Shown: positions 54,806 through 64,000 of the stretch, piece after piece | How positions within the stretch are numbered: the stretch's first letter is position 1 | How the letters are laid out: each line of letters begins with the position of its first letter | Origin: Pseudomonas sp. gcc21 | GTDB lineage: Bacteria > Pseudomonadota > Gammaproteobacteria > Pseudomonadales > Pseudomonadaceae | Direction of reading: 5' to 3' | Assembly (NCBI RefSeq): GCF_012844345.1 | Contig: NZ_CP051625.1 | Location: 248,001 to 312,000, forward strand | DNA: 64,000 nt | Position numbers and translations under genes: made by a program | Notes under the pieces: generated by a model | Told to the model about the DNA's origin: nothing | The model's database searches: none | Seen by the model: only the letters and a program-made list of their open reading frames with translations

Positions 54806-54820
54806 TGGCATGCCAATTGC
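54806..54820 (+). promoter_or_regulatory. Sigma-54 promoter of the flgBCDE operon
   Basis: TGGCATGCCAATTGC has GG and GC 10 bp apart, matching TGGCAC-N5-TTGC with one change. It lies 70 bp before the flgB ATG. In Pseudomonas this class is activated by FleQ or FleR. Confidence 0.82.
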
Positions 54821-54890
54821 TTTAGATCCTGATGACACCAAAGCGGCGGCAATTTGGCCGCGGTCAGGATTGAAGAGTGAGGAGGCTGGG

Positions 54891-55295
54891 ATGAGCTTGA
54901 GTTTCGACCGAGCACTGGGGTTGCACGAAAAGGCGCTGGGCTTCAGGGCCGATCGCGCTGCCGTGCTTGCCAACAATATTGCCAACGCCGATACCCCCGG
55001 CTACAAGGCGCGGGATGTGGATTTTGCGGCCGTTCTCGAAGCTGAGAAAACCGGAGCAAGCAAACCTTTCAAGGCAATCCAGACTCACTCGCAGCATCTG
55101 GCGGCGGAAGGGTTTATCGACCAGGCCGCGGGGCTGCGTTACCGCATCGCCGCGCAGCCGTCCATCGATGGCAATACGGTTGATACCCAGGTCGAGCAGG
55201 CCAGATACGCCGAGAACGCTATCGAATTCCAGGCCAGCTTCACCTTCCTCAACAGCAAGTTCAAGGGGCTGATGACAGCCCTGCGCGGAGATTGA
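54891..55295 (+). CDS. flgB: Flagellar rod protein FlgB
   Basis: A proximal rod component. The ATG at 54891 follows GGAGG and gives 134 residues. Family motif VLANNIANADTPGYKARDVDF and the C-terminal YAENAIEFQASFTFLNSKFK are present. It overlaps the flgC leader. Confidence 0.95.
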   Translation: MSLSFDRALGLHEKALGFRADRAAVLANNIANADTPGYKARDVDFAAVLEAEKTGASKPFKAIQTHSQHLAAEGFIDQAAGLRYRIAAQPSIDGNTVDTQVEQARYAENAIEFQASFTFLNSKFKGLMTALRGD

Positions 55296-55297
55296 TC

Positions 55298-55741
55298 ATG
55301 TCCCTTAGCCAGGTTTTCAACATCGCCGGTTCCGGCATGAGCGCCCAGTCACTGCGGCTCAACACCGTCGCCAGCAACATCGCCAACGCCGAAACGGTTT
55401 CAAGCAGCGTCGACGAAACCTACCGCGCGCGGAATCCGGTCTTCGCCACCGTATTCAGTCAGCAACAAAACATCGGTGGCGGGTCGCTGTTTGCACCTGA
55501 GCATGAGGCGGGCAGCGGGGTAGAGGTGCGCGGTATCGTCGAATCGGACGCAGCGCTTCAGCCTCGCTATCAGCCTGACCACCCGATGGCTGACGAGGAA
55601 GGGTACGTGTTTTATCCCAACGTGAACGTGGTTGAAGAGATGGCCAACATGATGTCCGCCTCGCGCTCCTATCAGACCAACGTTGAAATCATGAACACCG
55701 CCAAAACCATGCTGCAGCGCGTGCTGACGCTGGGCCAGTAA
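55298..55741 (+). CDS. flgC: Flagellar rod protein FlgC
   Basis: A proximal rod component. The ATG at 55298 is two bases after the flgB stop. 147 residues with LNTVASNIANAETVSSS, YQPDHPMADEEGYVFYPNVN and the C-terminal motif SRSYQTNVEIMNTAKTML. Confidence 0.96.
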   Translation: MSLSQVFNIAGSGMSAQSLRLNTVASNIANAETVSSSVDETYRARNPVFATVFSQQQNIGGGSLFAPEHEAGSGVEVRGIVESDAALQPRYQPDHPMADEEGYVFYPNVNVVEEMANMMSASRSYQTNVEIMNTAKTMLQRVLTLGQ

Positions 55742-55754
55742 GGAGTTGTAGACC

Positions 55755-56441
55755 ATGAGTGTCAGTAACAATCTCGCCGTTGGCGACAGCCTGCTGGATC
55801 AGTACAAGGTCGACCAGTCGCGTTTCGCCAAAGGTGACGAGCTCGGCAAGAACGAGTTCATGAACCTGCTGGTCGCGCAGATGAATAACCAGGATCCGCT
55901 GTCGCCCCAGGACAACGGCGAGTTCATCGCGCAGCTGGCGCAGTTCAGTACCGTCGAAGGTATTGAGAACATGAATACCTCCATGGATTCGCTGCTCAGC
56001 GGCTATCAGTCTTCCCAGGCCTTGCAAGCGTCGTCGCTGGTCGGACGCAGTGTCATCGTGCCGACCATGAACGCCATGGTCGATACGCAGGAAGGTGTCG
56101 AGGGGCAACTGGCGCTGACGCAGCGCAGCGACAACGTTTCGGTCAACGTCTATGACGAAAAAGGCAGCTTGGTTTCAACAGTGAACATGGGCGCGAAAGA
56201 AGCCGGCATGCTGGACTTCAAATGGGACGGCAAGAACGGCAGCGGCGAAACCTTGCCGGCCGGCAAATACAAATTCGAAGCTCAGGCCTCCATAAATGGT
56301 GAGAACAAACAGCTCGCAACCCTGCTGCCAGCCAATGTCGACAGCGTGTCGCTTGGCATGGGCAAGGGTGGCGAGATGGTTCTCAATCTGGCCGGACTCG
56401 GCAGTATCGGTCTTTCTGAAGTTCTGACTATCAGCAAATAA
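55755..56441 (+). CDS. flgD: Flagellar hook-capping protein FlgD
   Basis: A scaffold that caps the growing hook. 228 residues: N-terminal conserved region ([38 protein letters not shown]) and C-terminal Ig-like and Tudor-like parts ([20 protein letters not shown]). It lies 13 bp after flgC with GGAG before the ATG. Confidence 0.95.
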   Translation: MSVSNNLAVGDSLLDQYKVDQSRFAKGDELGKNEFMNLLVAQMNNQDPLSPQDNGEFIAQLAQFSTVEGIENMNTSMDSLLSGYQSSQALQASSLVGRSVIVPTMNAMVDTQEGVEGQLALTQRSDNVSVNVYDEKGSLVSTVNMGAKEAGMLDFKWDGKNGSGETLPAGKYKFEAQASINGENKQLATLLPANVDSVSLGMGKGGEMVLNLAGLGSIGLSEVLTISK

Positions 56442-56473
56442 CGTCGTCCGACAAACCGGACAAGGAGTACAGC

Positions 56474-57970
56474 ATGTCTTTCAATACAGGTTTGAGTGGT
56501 ATCCGGGCGGCGGCATCCGAGCTGAATATCACCGGTAACAACATCGCCAACGCCGGCACGGTGGGGTTCAAGGGTTCACGTGCCGAGTTCGCAGATGTCT
56601 ATGCAGCCTCAGTTTTAGGCACGGGCAGCAATGCAGTCGGTAGTGGTGTCGCTACTGGTGATGTCGCGCAGCTGTTCAACCAGGGTGCAGTCAACTTCAC
56701 CGAGAACAGTCTGGACCTGGCCATCAACGGCAACGGCTTCTTTGTCACCAGCAACAACGGTGCGCTGAGTTATACCCGTGCCGGTTACTTTGGCACTGAC
56801 AGCCAGGGCAATATCGTCAATAACTTTGGTGAGCGGTTGCAGGGCTTTGGCGTCAACGAAGCGACCGGCACCATCAATGAAGGTGTACAGACGGATTTAA
56901 GAGTGGATACCAAGGCGGCTAATCCGCGGGCGACTTTGAATGTGGCCTCCACGCTCAACCTGAATTCGACAAGCGTACGTCAGCCGATATGGGAGCAGGC
57001 TTTCGAGGCCGCCCGTACCGCTGCGTTGGCGCCGACACCTGAACAAATCACCGCCGCAGAAAATGCGGGGCAAGCTGCCTACGATGGGGTCGTCTTGTCA
57101 GATCCGCCTACCGAACAGGAGCTGGCAGCTGCCGAGAGCGCTCGCCAAACTGCTTATGATCAACACATTGCCAACCTGCCGGCACCCACTGCGGATCAAG
57201 TTGCTGCTGCCGAGGTCGCGGGCAGAACAGCTGCAACCAATACCTTCGACCCGGCTAACTCCGCCACCTACAACAGCTCTACCTCGGTAAACGTTTACGA
57301 CAGCCAGGGTAACCCGCACGTCATGACCAAGTATTTCGTCAAGACCAGTGGCAACAACTGGGATATGCATGTGCGGATCGGTGGCCAACCAGTAGGTGTG
57401 AATGGTGACGCCGGGCCTATGCGGCTGCAGTTCGATGCATCCGGCAAGCTCCAGACCGAGCAGCCGATCCAGGTTACTGGCTGGAATCCGCTGGACAAGA
57501 ACGGTCAGCCCACCGGAGCTAACTCGAACGTAACCTTCAATCTCGACTTGGAGGGCTCTACCCAATACGCAGCCAGCTTCGCAGTCACCGCGGTCTCCCA
57601 GGATGGCTACACCACCGGTGATCTGGCTGGTTTGGAAATCAACGATGAGGGTTTGCTGGTAGCGCGGTACACGAACGGACAGACGAAGGTGCAAGGACAG
57701 CTGGCATTGGCTACCTTCGCAAATCAGCAAGGGCTAACCCCGCTTGGCAAGACGGCGTGGGCGCAATCCTCCGATTCCGGTGAGCCGGTCATCGGCAAGC
57801 CGGGTGCGGGTACGCTGGGTCGAGTTCAGTCCGGGGCGCTGGAGCAGTCCAACGTTGATCTGTCGGAGCAGTTGATCAATCTGATCGTCGCCCAGCGCAA
57901 CTATCAGGCGAACTCTAAAACCATTCAGACCGAAGATGCGGTGACCCAGACGATCATCAACCTGCGTTAA
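56474..57970 (+). CDS. flgE: Flagellar hook protein FlgE with internal repeat insert
   Basis: Builds the hook. 498 residues: N-terminal rod-type helix ([20 protein letters not shown]), [20 protein letters not shown], the D2 domain with [19 protein letters not shown], and the C-terminal [20 protein letters not shown]. Residues about 187-261 form three imperfect tandem units of about 25 residues ([57 protein letters not shown]), Ala-rich and probably helical, inserted before the D2 domain. Usual FlgE proteins are often 400-470 residues, so this explains the extra length. Confidence 0.95.
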   Translation: MSFNTGLSGIRAAASELNITGNNIANAGTVGFKGSRAEFADVYAASVLGTGSNAVGSGVATGDVAQLFNQGAVNFTENSLDLAINGNGFFVTSNNGALSYTRAGYFGTDSQGNIVNNFGERLQGFGVNEATGTINEGVQTDLRVDTKAANPRATLNVASTLNLNSTSVRQPIWEQAFEAARTAALAPTPEQITAAENAGQAAYDGVVLSDPPTEQELAAAESARQTAYDQHIANLPAPTADQVAAAEVAGRTAATNTFDPANSATYNSSTSVNVYDSQGNPHVMTKYFVKTSGNNWDMHVRIGGQPVGVNGDAGPMRLQFDASGKLQTEQPIQVTGWNPLDKNGQPTGANSNVTFNLDLEGSTQYAASFAVTAVSQDGYTTGDLAGLEINDEGLLVARYTNGQTKVQGQLALATFANQQGLTPLGKTAWAQSSDSGEPVIGKPGAGTLGRVQSGALEQSNVDLSEQLINLIVAQRNYQANSKTIQTEDAVTQTIINLR

Positions 57971-58008
57971 TTCCCACCGCTGGCCCGCCCGGGTATCAGC
58001 GATACCGC

Positions 58009-58053
58009 GGCAATAGTTGGCAATGACGTGCCAATTATTGCCGTTCTGCCTTT
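58009..58053 (+). terminator. Terminator after flgE
   Basis: GGCAATAGTTGGCA (58009-58022) and TGCCAATTATTGCC (58029-58042) form a 14-bp stem with one G-T pair and a 6-base loop. GTTCTGCCTTTT follows. It separates the flgBCDE transcript from flgF onward. Confidence 0.75.
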
Positions 58054-58104
58054 TGACAACCATTAACCTGTTGATTAATAAGCTCATTTAGTCCTGTTCA
58101 ACTC

Positions 58105-58119
58105 TGGCACGAACTGTGC
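58105..58119 (+). promoter_or_regulatory. Sigma-54 promoter of flgFGHIJK
   Basis: TGGCACGAACTGTGC has GG and GC 10 bp apart, with a consensus -24 block TGGCACG and -12 TGC. It lies 65 bp before the flgF ATG. Confidence 0.85.
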
Positions 58120-58184
58120 TTGATACTCCATAGAGACATTAAAGCGGCAATTCCTTGTCGCAGTGGTCGAAACGGGAGTTAAGC

Positions 58185-58925
58185 ATGGACAAATCCTTAT
58201 TCATCTCCATGACCGGTGCCAGCCAGAACATGCTGGCGCAGGGCGCGCATGCCAATAATCTGGCAAACGTCAGCACGCCCGGCTTTCAGAGGGATTTCGA
58301 GCAGGCCCGGTCGATGCAGGTGTTTGGCGAAACCCATCCGACCCGCGTGTATGCCATGACCGAACGAGCCGGCACTGACCTGTCCGGCGGGCCCTTGATG
58401 GAAACCGGCCGGGAGCTGGACATCGCCATTGAAGGCGACGGCTGGATCGCGGTTCAGGCGCCCGACGGCGGTGAAGCCTATACCCGCGCCGGCAGCCTGA
58501 ATATTGACACCTTCGGCATTCTTCGCACTTCAAGCGGCATGCCCGTGCTGGGCAATGGCGGTCCGATTGCGCTGCCGCCCTCCGACAAAATCGAGATCGG
58601 CACCGACGGCACCATCACCGTACGCGCCCAGGGTGAAGCGCCCAACGTACTGGCAGAAATCGACCGCATCAAGTTGGTCAATCCGCCCGGCGACCTGATG
58701 CGCAAGGGCGACGACGGCCTGATGCGCGTCGAGGGCCAGCTTGAGCAGCCGGCTGACGGCGCAATCAAGATCACCACAGGCTTTCTTGAGGGAAGCAACG
58801 TGAACGCGGTGGAGGAGATGACCTCCATGCTGTCACTCGCGCGGCAGTTCGAGCTGCACATCAAGATGATGCGTACCACCGAAGAAAACGCACAGTCCAC
58901 CAACAAGATTTTGCAGATCAGCTAA
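58185..58925 (+). CDS. flgF: Flagellar rod protein FlgF
   Basis: A proximal rod component. The ATG at 58185 follows GGGAG and gives 246 residues. NNLANVSTPGFQRDFEQARS, LDIAIEGDGWIAVQAPDG and the C-terminal MLSLARQFELHIKMM are family features. Confidence 0.95.
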   Translation: MDKSLFISMTGASQNMLAQGAHANNLANVSTPGFQRDFEQARSMQVFGETHPTRVYAMTERAGTDLSGGPLMETGRELDIAIEGDGWIAVQAPDGGEAYTRAGSLNIDTFGILRTSSGMPVLGNGGPIALPPSDKIEIGTDGTITVRAQGEAPNVLAEIDRIKLVNPPGDLMRKGDDGLMRVEGQLEQPADGAIKITTGFLEGSNVNAVEEMTSMLSLARQFELHIKMMRTTEENAQSTNKILQIS

Positions 58926-58978
58926 GGCTCTTTTGACGGTAAAGCAGTGCCAGATAACGGGCACGCAAGGAGAACACC

Positions 58979-59764
58979 ATGCATTCAGCACTTTGGGCAA
59001 GCAAGACCGGGCTAGCGGCTCAGGACACCATGCTTACCACCATTTCCAACAACCTCGCCAACGTCGGCACCACCGGCTTCAAACGTGACCGCCCGGAGTT
59101 CGAGGATCTCTTGTACCAGGTCAAGCGTCAGCCCGGAGCACAAAGCACCCAGGATACGCAGCTGCCGTCGGGCCTGCAGACCGGTACCGGTGTGAAAGTC
59201 GTCGGCACGCAGAAGATCTTCACCCAGGGTTCACTGCAGACTACCGAGCAGCCGCTCGACCTGGCGATCAACGGCAAGGGTTTTTTCCAGATCCTGATGC
59301 CGGACGGCAATATGGGTTACACCCGTGACGGCAGCTTTCACCTGGATGCCGAGGGGCGGGTAGTGACGTCCAACGGTTACCCCCTGGAGCCGGGTATCCA
59401 GCTGCCCGAGAACGTGCAGTCATTCACTGTGGGCGAAGACGGCACCGTCAGCATCACTGTATTTGGCGATCCGGGCGTTCAGGAGATCGGCAATCTGCAG
59501 ACCGCCGACTTCATCAACCCCGCCGGCCTGCAGGCCATCGGCAGCAACCTGTATATGGAAACCGCCGCCAGCGGTGCGCCCCTGGCAGGTAACCCGGGCG
59601 AAAACGGCCTGGGCACTGTGCTGCAGAACACCCTGGAGAATTCCAACGTCAGCGTCGTCGAGGAATTGGTCAATATGATCACGACCCAGCGCGCCTACGA
59701 AATGAACTCCAAGGTGATCTCCACTGCTGACCAGATGCTGCAGTACGTCAGCCAGAATCTGTAA
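58979..59764 (+). CDS. flgG: Flagellar distal rod protein FlgG
   Basis: Forms the distal rod. 261 residues: [59 protein letters not shown], and the C-terminal [26 protein letters not shown] precedes the ATG. Confidence 0.97.
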   Translation: MHSALWASKTGLAAQDTMLTTISNNLANVGTTGFKRDRPEFEDLLYQVKRQPGAQSTQDTQLPSGLQTGTGVKVVGTQKIFTQGSLQTTEQPLDLAINGKGFFQILMPDGNMGYTRDGSFHLDAEGRVVTSNGYPLEPGIQLPENVQSFTVGEDGTVSITVFGDPGVQEIGNLQTADFINPAGLQAIGSNLYMETAASGAPLAGNPGENGLGTVLQNTLENSNVSVVEELVNMITTQRAYEMNSKVISTADQMLQYVSQNL

Positions 59765-59780
59765 CCGGAGTAATCGACTG

Positions 59781-60458
59781 ATGAATGCCCTGCGTTCTGC
59801 GTTGTTGCTGGTAGCCATATCGAGCCTGGCTGCCTGCGTTCAGGTACCGCCCAAGCCGGACGATCCGGCCTATGCGCCGGTCATGCCGCGCACGCCGATG
59901 CCCCAGGCATTGAATAACGGCGCCATTTATCAGTCGGGGTTTGAGGTCAGCCTGTATGGCGATCGCAAGGCGCATCGCGTCGGGGACATCATCACCATCA
60001 CGCTTCAGGAACGAACTGCCGCGCGCAAAAGCGCCGACAGCGAGGTCAGCAAGAACAGCTCCACCGAGATCCTCAATCCGACGCTGCTCGGCAACGTGGT
60101 GGGCGCCAAAGGGCTCGACCTCGGTGTGAGCATGGGTGGCAGCCGCTCCGCCGATGGCGACGCCAAGGCCAACCAGTCCAACAGCCTGACCGGCTCCATC
60201 ACCGTCACCATCAGCGACGTGCTGCCCAACGGCCTGATGCAGGTACGCGGGGAGAAATGGATCACCCTGAACAATGGCGACGAGTTGATTCGCATCTCCG
60301 GCCTGGTGCGCAGCGATGACGTCGGCCCCGACAATACCGTGCCCTCGACCCGGGTAGCCGATGCGCGCATTACCTACTCGGGCACCGGCGCCTTTGCCAA
60401 TGCGAGCCAGCCGGGCTGGTTGAGTCAGTTCTTCCTCAGTCCACTGTGGCCCTTCTAG
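59781..60458 (+). CDS. flgH: Flagellar L-ring lipoprotein FlgH
   Basis: Forms the outer-membrane L-ring. 225 residues with a lipoprotein signal (lipobox SLAAC, Cys19) and family motifs [34 protein letters not shown] and [20 protein letters not shown]. It lies 16 bp after flgG. Confidence 0.96.
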   Translation: MNALRSALLLVAISSLAACVQVPPKPDDPAYAPVMPRTPMPQALNNGAIYQSGFEVSLYGDRKAHRVGDIITITLQERTAARKSADSEVSKNSSTEILNPTLLGNVVGAKGLDLGVSMGGSRSADGDAKANQSNSLTGSITVTISDVLPNGLMQVRGEKWITLNNGDELIRISGLVRSDDVGPDNTVPSTRVADARITYSGTGAFANASQPGWLSQFFLSPLWPF

Positions 60459-60465
60459 GAATCCG

Positions 60466-61569
60466 ATGATGCGTACTTTGATGTTGTGCCTGTGCGTACT
60501 GCTGATGAGCCCGCTTGCGCATGCCGAGCGGATCAAGGACATCGCCAGCATTGCCGGCGTGCGTAACAACCAGCTGATCGGTTATGGCCTGGTGGTGGGC
60601 CTGGATGGTTCGGGTGACCAGACCAGCCAGACACCCTTTACCGTGCAGACCTTCAACAACATGCTGACCGAGTTCGGTATTACGGTCCCACCGGGCACTC
60701 GGATCCAGACCAAGAACGTTGCTGCGGTGGCGATTCATGCTGATCTGCCAGCCTTTGCGCAGCCGGGGCAGACCATCGACATCACGGTGTCGTCGATTGG
60801 TAACTCCAAGAGCCTGCGCGGCGGCAGCCTGCTGATGACTCCGCTCAAGGGTGCGGACGGGCAGGTGTATGCCGTCGCCCAGGGCAACCTGGTGGTAGGC
60901 GGTTTCGGCGCGGAAGGCCGGGATGGTTCGCGGATTACGGTGAATGTGCCCAGCGTCGGGCGTATCCCCGGCGGTGCGACCGTCGAGCGCGCTGTCGCCA
61001 GCCCTTTTGCCTCGGGTGATCACCTGACCTTCAACCTGAACCGTCCCGACTTTACTACCGCCAAGCGCGTGGTGGATCGTATCAATGAGACCTTCGGCCC
61101 GGGCGTCGCTCAGGCTCTGAACGGCGGATCAATCAGGGTGCGCGCGCCTCTTGATCCGAATCAGCGCGTCGATTATCTGTCCATGGTCGAGAATCTGCAG
61201 GTTGAACAGGGTAACGCGACCGCCAAGATCATCATCAACTCGCGCACCGGGACCATTGTTATCGGTCAGGATGTGCGTGTGCAGCCCGCTGCGGTGACCC
61301 ACGGTGGTCTGACGGTGACCATCACCGAGAACCCGCAGGTAAGCCAGCCCAATGCACCCTTCAATGGCGGTCAGACTGTTATCACGCCGAGCTCGCAGAT
61401 TGACATCGAAGAGGGCGACAGCCGCATGTTCGTCTTCAACCCGGGTGTATCCCTGGACGAGATCGTGCGGGCGGTGAATCAGGTGGGCGCGGCGCCGGGC
61501 GATCTGATGGCCATTCTTGAAGCGCTGAAGCAGGCCGGTGCGCTGAACGCAGACCTTGTGGTTATCTGA
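60466..61569 (+). CDS. flgI: Flagellar P-ring protein FlgI
   Basis: Forms the periplasmic P-ring in the peptidoglycan layer. 367 residues with a signal peptide (about 1-20, ending AHA) and near-invariant stretches [32 protein letters not shown] and [21 protein letters not shown] second ATG directly follows the first, so the start could be one codon later. It lies seven bases after flgH. Confidence 0.97.
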   Translation: MMRTLMLCLCVLLMSPLAHAERIKDIASIAGVRNNQLIGYGLVVGLDGSGDQTSQTPFTVQTFNNMLTEFGITVPPGTRIQTKNVAAVAIHADLPAFAQPGQTIDITVSSIGNSKSLRGGSLLMTPLKGADGQVYAVAQGNLVVGGFGAEGRDGSRITVNVPSVGRIPGGATVERAVASPFASGDHLTFNLNRPDFTTAKRVVDRINETFGPGVAQALNGGSIRVRAPLDPNQRVDYLSMVENLQVEQGNATAKIIINSRTGTIVIGQDVRVQPAAVTHGGLTVTITENPQVSQPNAPFNGGQTVITPSSQIDIEEGDSRMFVFNPGVSLDEIVRAVNQVGAAPGDLMAILEALKQAGALNADLVVI

Positions 61570-61581
61570 GGTAACACGTCC

Positions 61582-62676
61582 ATGAACATGAACAGCAGCA
61601 ACATGAGCTACACCGACCTGAACGCCATGAGCCAGCTCAAGGCGGGCAGCAAGGCCAACAGCCCGGAGAACCTGCAGCGCGTGGCGAAGCAGTTCGAGTC
61701 GCTGTTCATGAACATGATGGTCAAAAGCATGCGTGATGCGAACGCGGCGTTTGCCGAGGGCAATCCGCTGAACACGCCGCAGACCAAGTTCTACCAGGAC
61801 ATGTACGACAACCAGATGACCATGCACCTGTCTGAAAAGCAGGGTGTTGGCCTGGCTGATGTAATGATGCGTCAGCTGTCGCCGAACAAATCCCCGTCGC
61901 CGGTCCAGAACGCTTCGGCCGGCGACGCCGCCGTGCAGGGATCCGATCAGTCCGCGTTGCTGGCGCGTCGTCGGCTGGGAATTTCCAGTTACCGCGCCGT
62001 TGCTGGCGAAGCGGCACCGGCGAATATAGCGCCGTCAGACGCAGCCTCCAAAACCGAACCGTCAAATGAATGGCAGCCAATGCGCGCTTTGCGGGCAGTG
62101 AAAACTGGGCCGGGCAGCATGCATGCGCTGACAGCACAGGCGGCAGCGAGTCCTGCACCTGCACGTTTCAACAACCCGGCGGAATTCACCGCAGCGATGC
62201 TGCCAATGGCTGAAAAGGCCGCGGCCAGACTCGGCGTTGATCCGCATTATCTGGTCGCCCAGGCGGCACTGGAAACGGGCTGGGGCAAGTCGGTCATCCG
62301 TCAGGGTGATGGCAGCAGCAGCCATAACCTGTTCGGTATCAAGACCCATGGCGTCTGGCAGGGCGAATCCGCCAGCGTGATGACGTCCGAGTACCGTGAC
62401 GGGGTCAAGGGGCAGGAGCGTGCCAGCTTCCGCAGTTACGACTCCTATGAGCAGAGCTTCGATGATTACGTCAGCTTTCTGGAAAGTAACGGGCGCTACA
62501 AGGAAGCGCTGAAAAACACGGCTGATCCAGACCAGTTCTTCCGTGAACTGCAACGGGCAGGCTACGCCACCGATCCCCAGTACGCGCGCAAGGTGTCGCA
62601 GATCGCGCAGAAACTCTTGAACGACGACAGGTTGGCAAGCTCTGCGACCGACGCGCTTAACCAGGACAAGGCATAA
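61582..62676 (+). CDS. flgJ: Rod assembly protein and peptidoglycan hydrolase FlgJ
   Basis: Caps the growing rod and cuts the peptidoglycan for it. 364 residues: N-terminal rod-binding domain (about 25-105; VAKQFESLFMNMMVKSMRDA), a variable linker (about 110-190), and a C-terminal glucosaminidase domain (about 200-355) with the catalytic Glu in AQAALETGWGKSVI, then SHNLFGIKTHGVWQG and FRSYDSYEQSFDDYVSFL. The two-domain form is typical of gamma-proteobacteria. Confidence 0.96.
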   Translation: MNMNSSNMSYTDLNAMSQLKAGSKANSPENLQRVAKQFESLFMNMMVKSMRDANAAFAEGNPLNTPQTKFYQDMYDNQMTMHLSEKQGVGLADVMMRQLSPNKSPSPVQNASAGDAAVQGSDQSALLARRRLGISSYRAVAGEAAPANIAPSDAASKTEPSNEWQPMRALRAVKTGPGSMHALTAQAAASPAPARFNNPAEFTAAMLPMAEKAAARLGVDPHYLVAQAALETGWGKSVIRQGDGSSSHNLFGIKTHGVWQGESASVMTSEYRDGVKGQERASFRSYDSYEQSFDDYVSFLESNGRYKEALKNTADPDQFFRELQRAGYATDPQYARKVSQIAQKLLNDDRLASSATDALNQDKA

Positions 62677-62679
62677 GTC

Positions 62680-64000
62680 ATGGCAGACCTGTTCAATATC
62701 GGCCTTAGCGGGCTCAAGAGTTCGCAAACCAATCTGTCCATCACTGGGCAGAATATCAGCAACATCAACACACCCGGTTACACGCGCCAGAGCGCGGTAC
62801 AGGCTGCGCGGGACCCGAGTTTTACCGGTGCGGGGTATATCGGCAACGGCACCAGCATTGTTGATGTGCAGCGTATTCATAACCAGTTTCTGACCAATCA
62901 GGTTCGCACCAGTACCTCGATGAACGCCGAAGTGATGGCATTCCAGACCCAGATCGAAGAGCTGAACGGCCTGCTTGCCGGCAGTGCGACCGGTATCAAT
63001 CCGGCCATGCAAAGCTATTTCGGTGCGCTTCAGACTGCCATTGAAGATCCGGCCAGCGTGCCTGCGCGGCAGTTGTTTCTGGCCGAAGCGGAAGGCCTGG
63101 CTGGTAAATTCAATACCGTGCACCAACGCCTGACCGCACAGAACGAATTTATTGGCCAGCAGATGGGCACGGTGACTGATCAGGTGAGCCGTCTTGCAAG
63201 CAACATCGCGTCCTATAACAACTCCATCGCCAAGGCCTCGGCACAGGGTGCCCAGCCCAATGATCTGCTGGACGCAAGGGACGAAGCGATCCGTCAGCTG
63301 AGCGAGTACATAGGCGTGACCGTGGTGCCGCAGGACGACAACACCGTTAACCTGTTTGTGGGTACTGGCCAGCCGTTGGTGGTGGGCAATGATGCGTCCG
63401 CGCTGACAATCGAACCCGGCCGAACCGACCCTAACCGCGTCGAGATACACCTGAAAAGTGGCAGCACGAGTCAGAACATTACCGGACTGGTCAGTGGGGG
63501 AGAGCTCGGAGGGATACTGCGCTATCGCGGTGAGCTGGACAACGCCATGAATTCGGTGGGCCGGCTGGCGCTGTCGATGGCTAGCGAGTTCAACCAGCAG
63601 CTGGCGCAGGGGTTGAATCTGAATGGGGAGGCGGGTTCGAACCTGTTTGCGGATATAAACAGCGATCAGCTGAAGACAGACCGCAGCGTAGCTATCGGCG
63701 ATAGCCAGGGCTCGCTCAGGGTATCGATAGACGATACTTCCAGGCTCACCACCTCCGACTACGAAGTAAGGTATGACGAGGGCAAGCTGACTGTTCGGCG
63801 CGTGTCCGACGGAAAGCTCGTTGAGCCTGTCGGCACGAATCCAGCCCAATACGACGGTTTTTCGCTTGAAGATAGCGGTTTGCAGAATGGCGACCGCTTT
63901 CTGGTGATGCCGACCCGGTCGGGTGCGAACACGATCGGCGTGCAGATGAAGAATCCCCAGGAGCTGGCATTTGCTGCGCCCGTCTCGGTGCAGAAGGATC
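62680..64000 (+). CDS. flgK: Hook-associated protein FlgK (partial, runs off the window)
   Basis: Joins hook and filament. The ATG at 62680 is three bases after the flgJ stop. The visible 440 residues start MADLFNIGLSGLKSSQTNLS and contain ITGQNISNINTPGYTRQSAV and DLLDARDEAIRQLSEYIGVT, all typical. The C-terminal part and stop lie beyond the window. Confidence 0.96.
   Translation, partial: MADLFNIGLSGLKSSQTNLSITGQNISNINTPGYTRQSAVQAARDPSFTGAGYIGNGTSIVDVQRIHNQFLTNQVRTSTSMNAEVMAFQTQIEELNGLLAGSATGINPAMQSYFGALQTAIEDPASVPARQLFLAEAEGLAGKFNTVHQRLTAQNEFIGQQMGTVTDQVSRLASNIASYNNSIAKASAQGAQPNDLLDARDEAIRQLSEYIGVTVVPQDDNTVNLFVGTGQPLVVGNDASALTIEPGRTDPNRVEIHLKSGSTSQNITGLVSGGELGGILRYRGELDNAMNSVGRLALSMASEFNQQLAQGLNLNGEAGSNLFADINSDQLKTDRSVAIGDSQGSLRVSIDDTSRLTTSDYEVRYDEGKLTVRRVSDGKLVEPVGTNPAQYDGFSLEDSGLQNGDRFLVMPTRSGANTIGVQMKNPQELAFAAPVSVQKD

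Noticed and set aside
62062-63849. A 595-codon minus-strand open frame
   Set aside because: It lies wholly antisense to flgJ and flgK, has no ribosome site or protein family features, and is His/Arg/Gln-rich as antisense frames of GC-rich genes are.

Overview
This is an ordinary-looking chromosomal segment of a gamma-proteobacterium in the Pseudomonadaceae. The neighbourhoods argR-aruC-aruF-aruG, alaS-lysC-csrA and minC-minD-minE, the Pseudomonas-type regulators AmrZ, BenR and PcaR, and the flgZ-flgN-flgM-flgA / cheV-cheR-flgB...K layout all point there. The oadGAB sodium-pump operon and several departures from the P. aeruginosa gene order suggest a marine or saline relative such as the Halopseudomonas lineage. 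That placement is an inference; no rRNA gene or species marker lies in the window.

Layout. 1-5970: rdgC, tRNA-Val and tRNA-Asp, an FKBP lipoprotein, a 1.3 kb gene-free stretch with a tandem non-coding repeat, and the periplasmic protease prc. 6075-16232: quinone oxidoreductase, the minus-strand series minC-minD-minE-pseudouridine synthase-apeB, the lpxL-like acyltransferase with a patatin-type lipase, and rapA. 16596-17316: three very small genes, the last probably the cbb3 oxidase subunit CcoM behind an ANR box. 17474-29218: a radical SAM protein, a DTW-domain tRNA enzyme, an SDR, argR-aruCFG (arginine succinyltransferase pathway, later genes absent here), alaS, lysC and csrA. 29277-35446: tRNA-Ser, tRNA-Arg(ACG), mgtE, oadGAB, amrZ and tRNA-Arg(CCT).

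35610-48201 is a catabolic block: pcaR, benR, benABCD, catBCA, benE, pcaIJ and pcaD. It takes benzoate through catechol and the ortho-cleavage (beta-ketoadipate) route to beta-ketoadipyl-CoA. A BenR operator lies before benA and PcaR boxes lie before pcaR, benR and pcaI. No catR and no pcaF thiolase gene are present in the window. 48551-49870 is an MFS permease.

50140-64000 is a flagellar and chemotaxis block: flgZ, flgN, flgM and flgA on the minus strand, and cheV, cheR and flgB to flgK on the plus strand (flgK runs off the end). Sigma-54-type promoters precede flgA, flgB and flgF, and a sigma-28-type promoter precedes flgM.

Most distinctive non-coding signals. (1) Two three-box DnaA-box arrays of identical geometry lie at 305-339 and 2773-2807. 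The first has IHF and Fis consensus matches just upstream, so it resembles a DnaA-reactivating (DARS-like) element. (2) A tandem non-coding repeat at 2930-3677 carries two hairpins per copy with mutually complementary loops. I found no CRISPR array, insertion sequence or prophage. The remaining long open frames overlap recognised genes in other frames and were left out.
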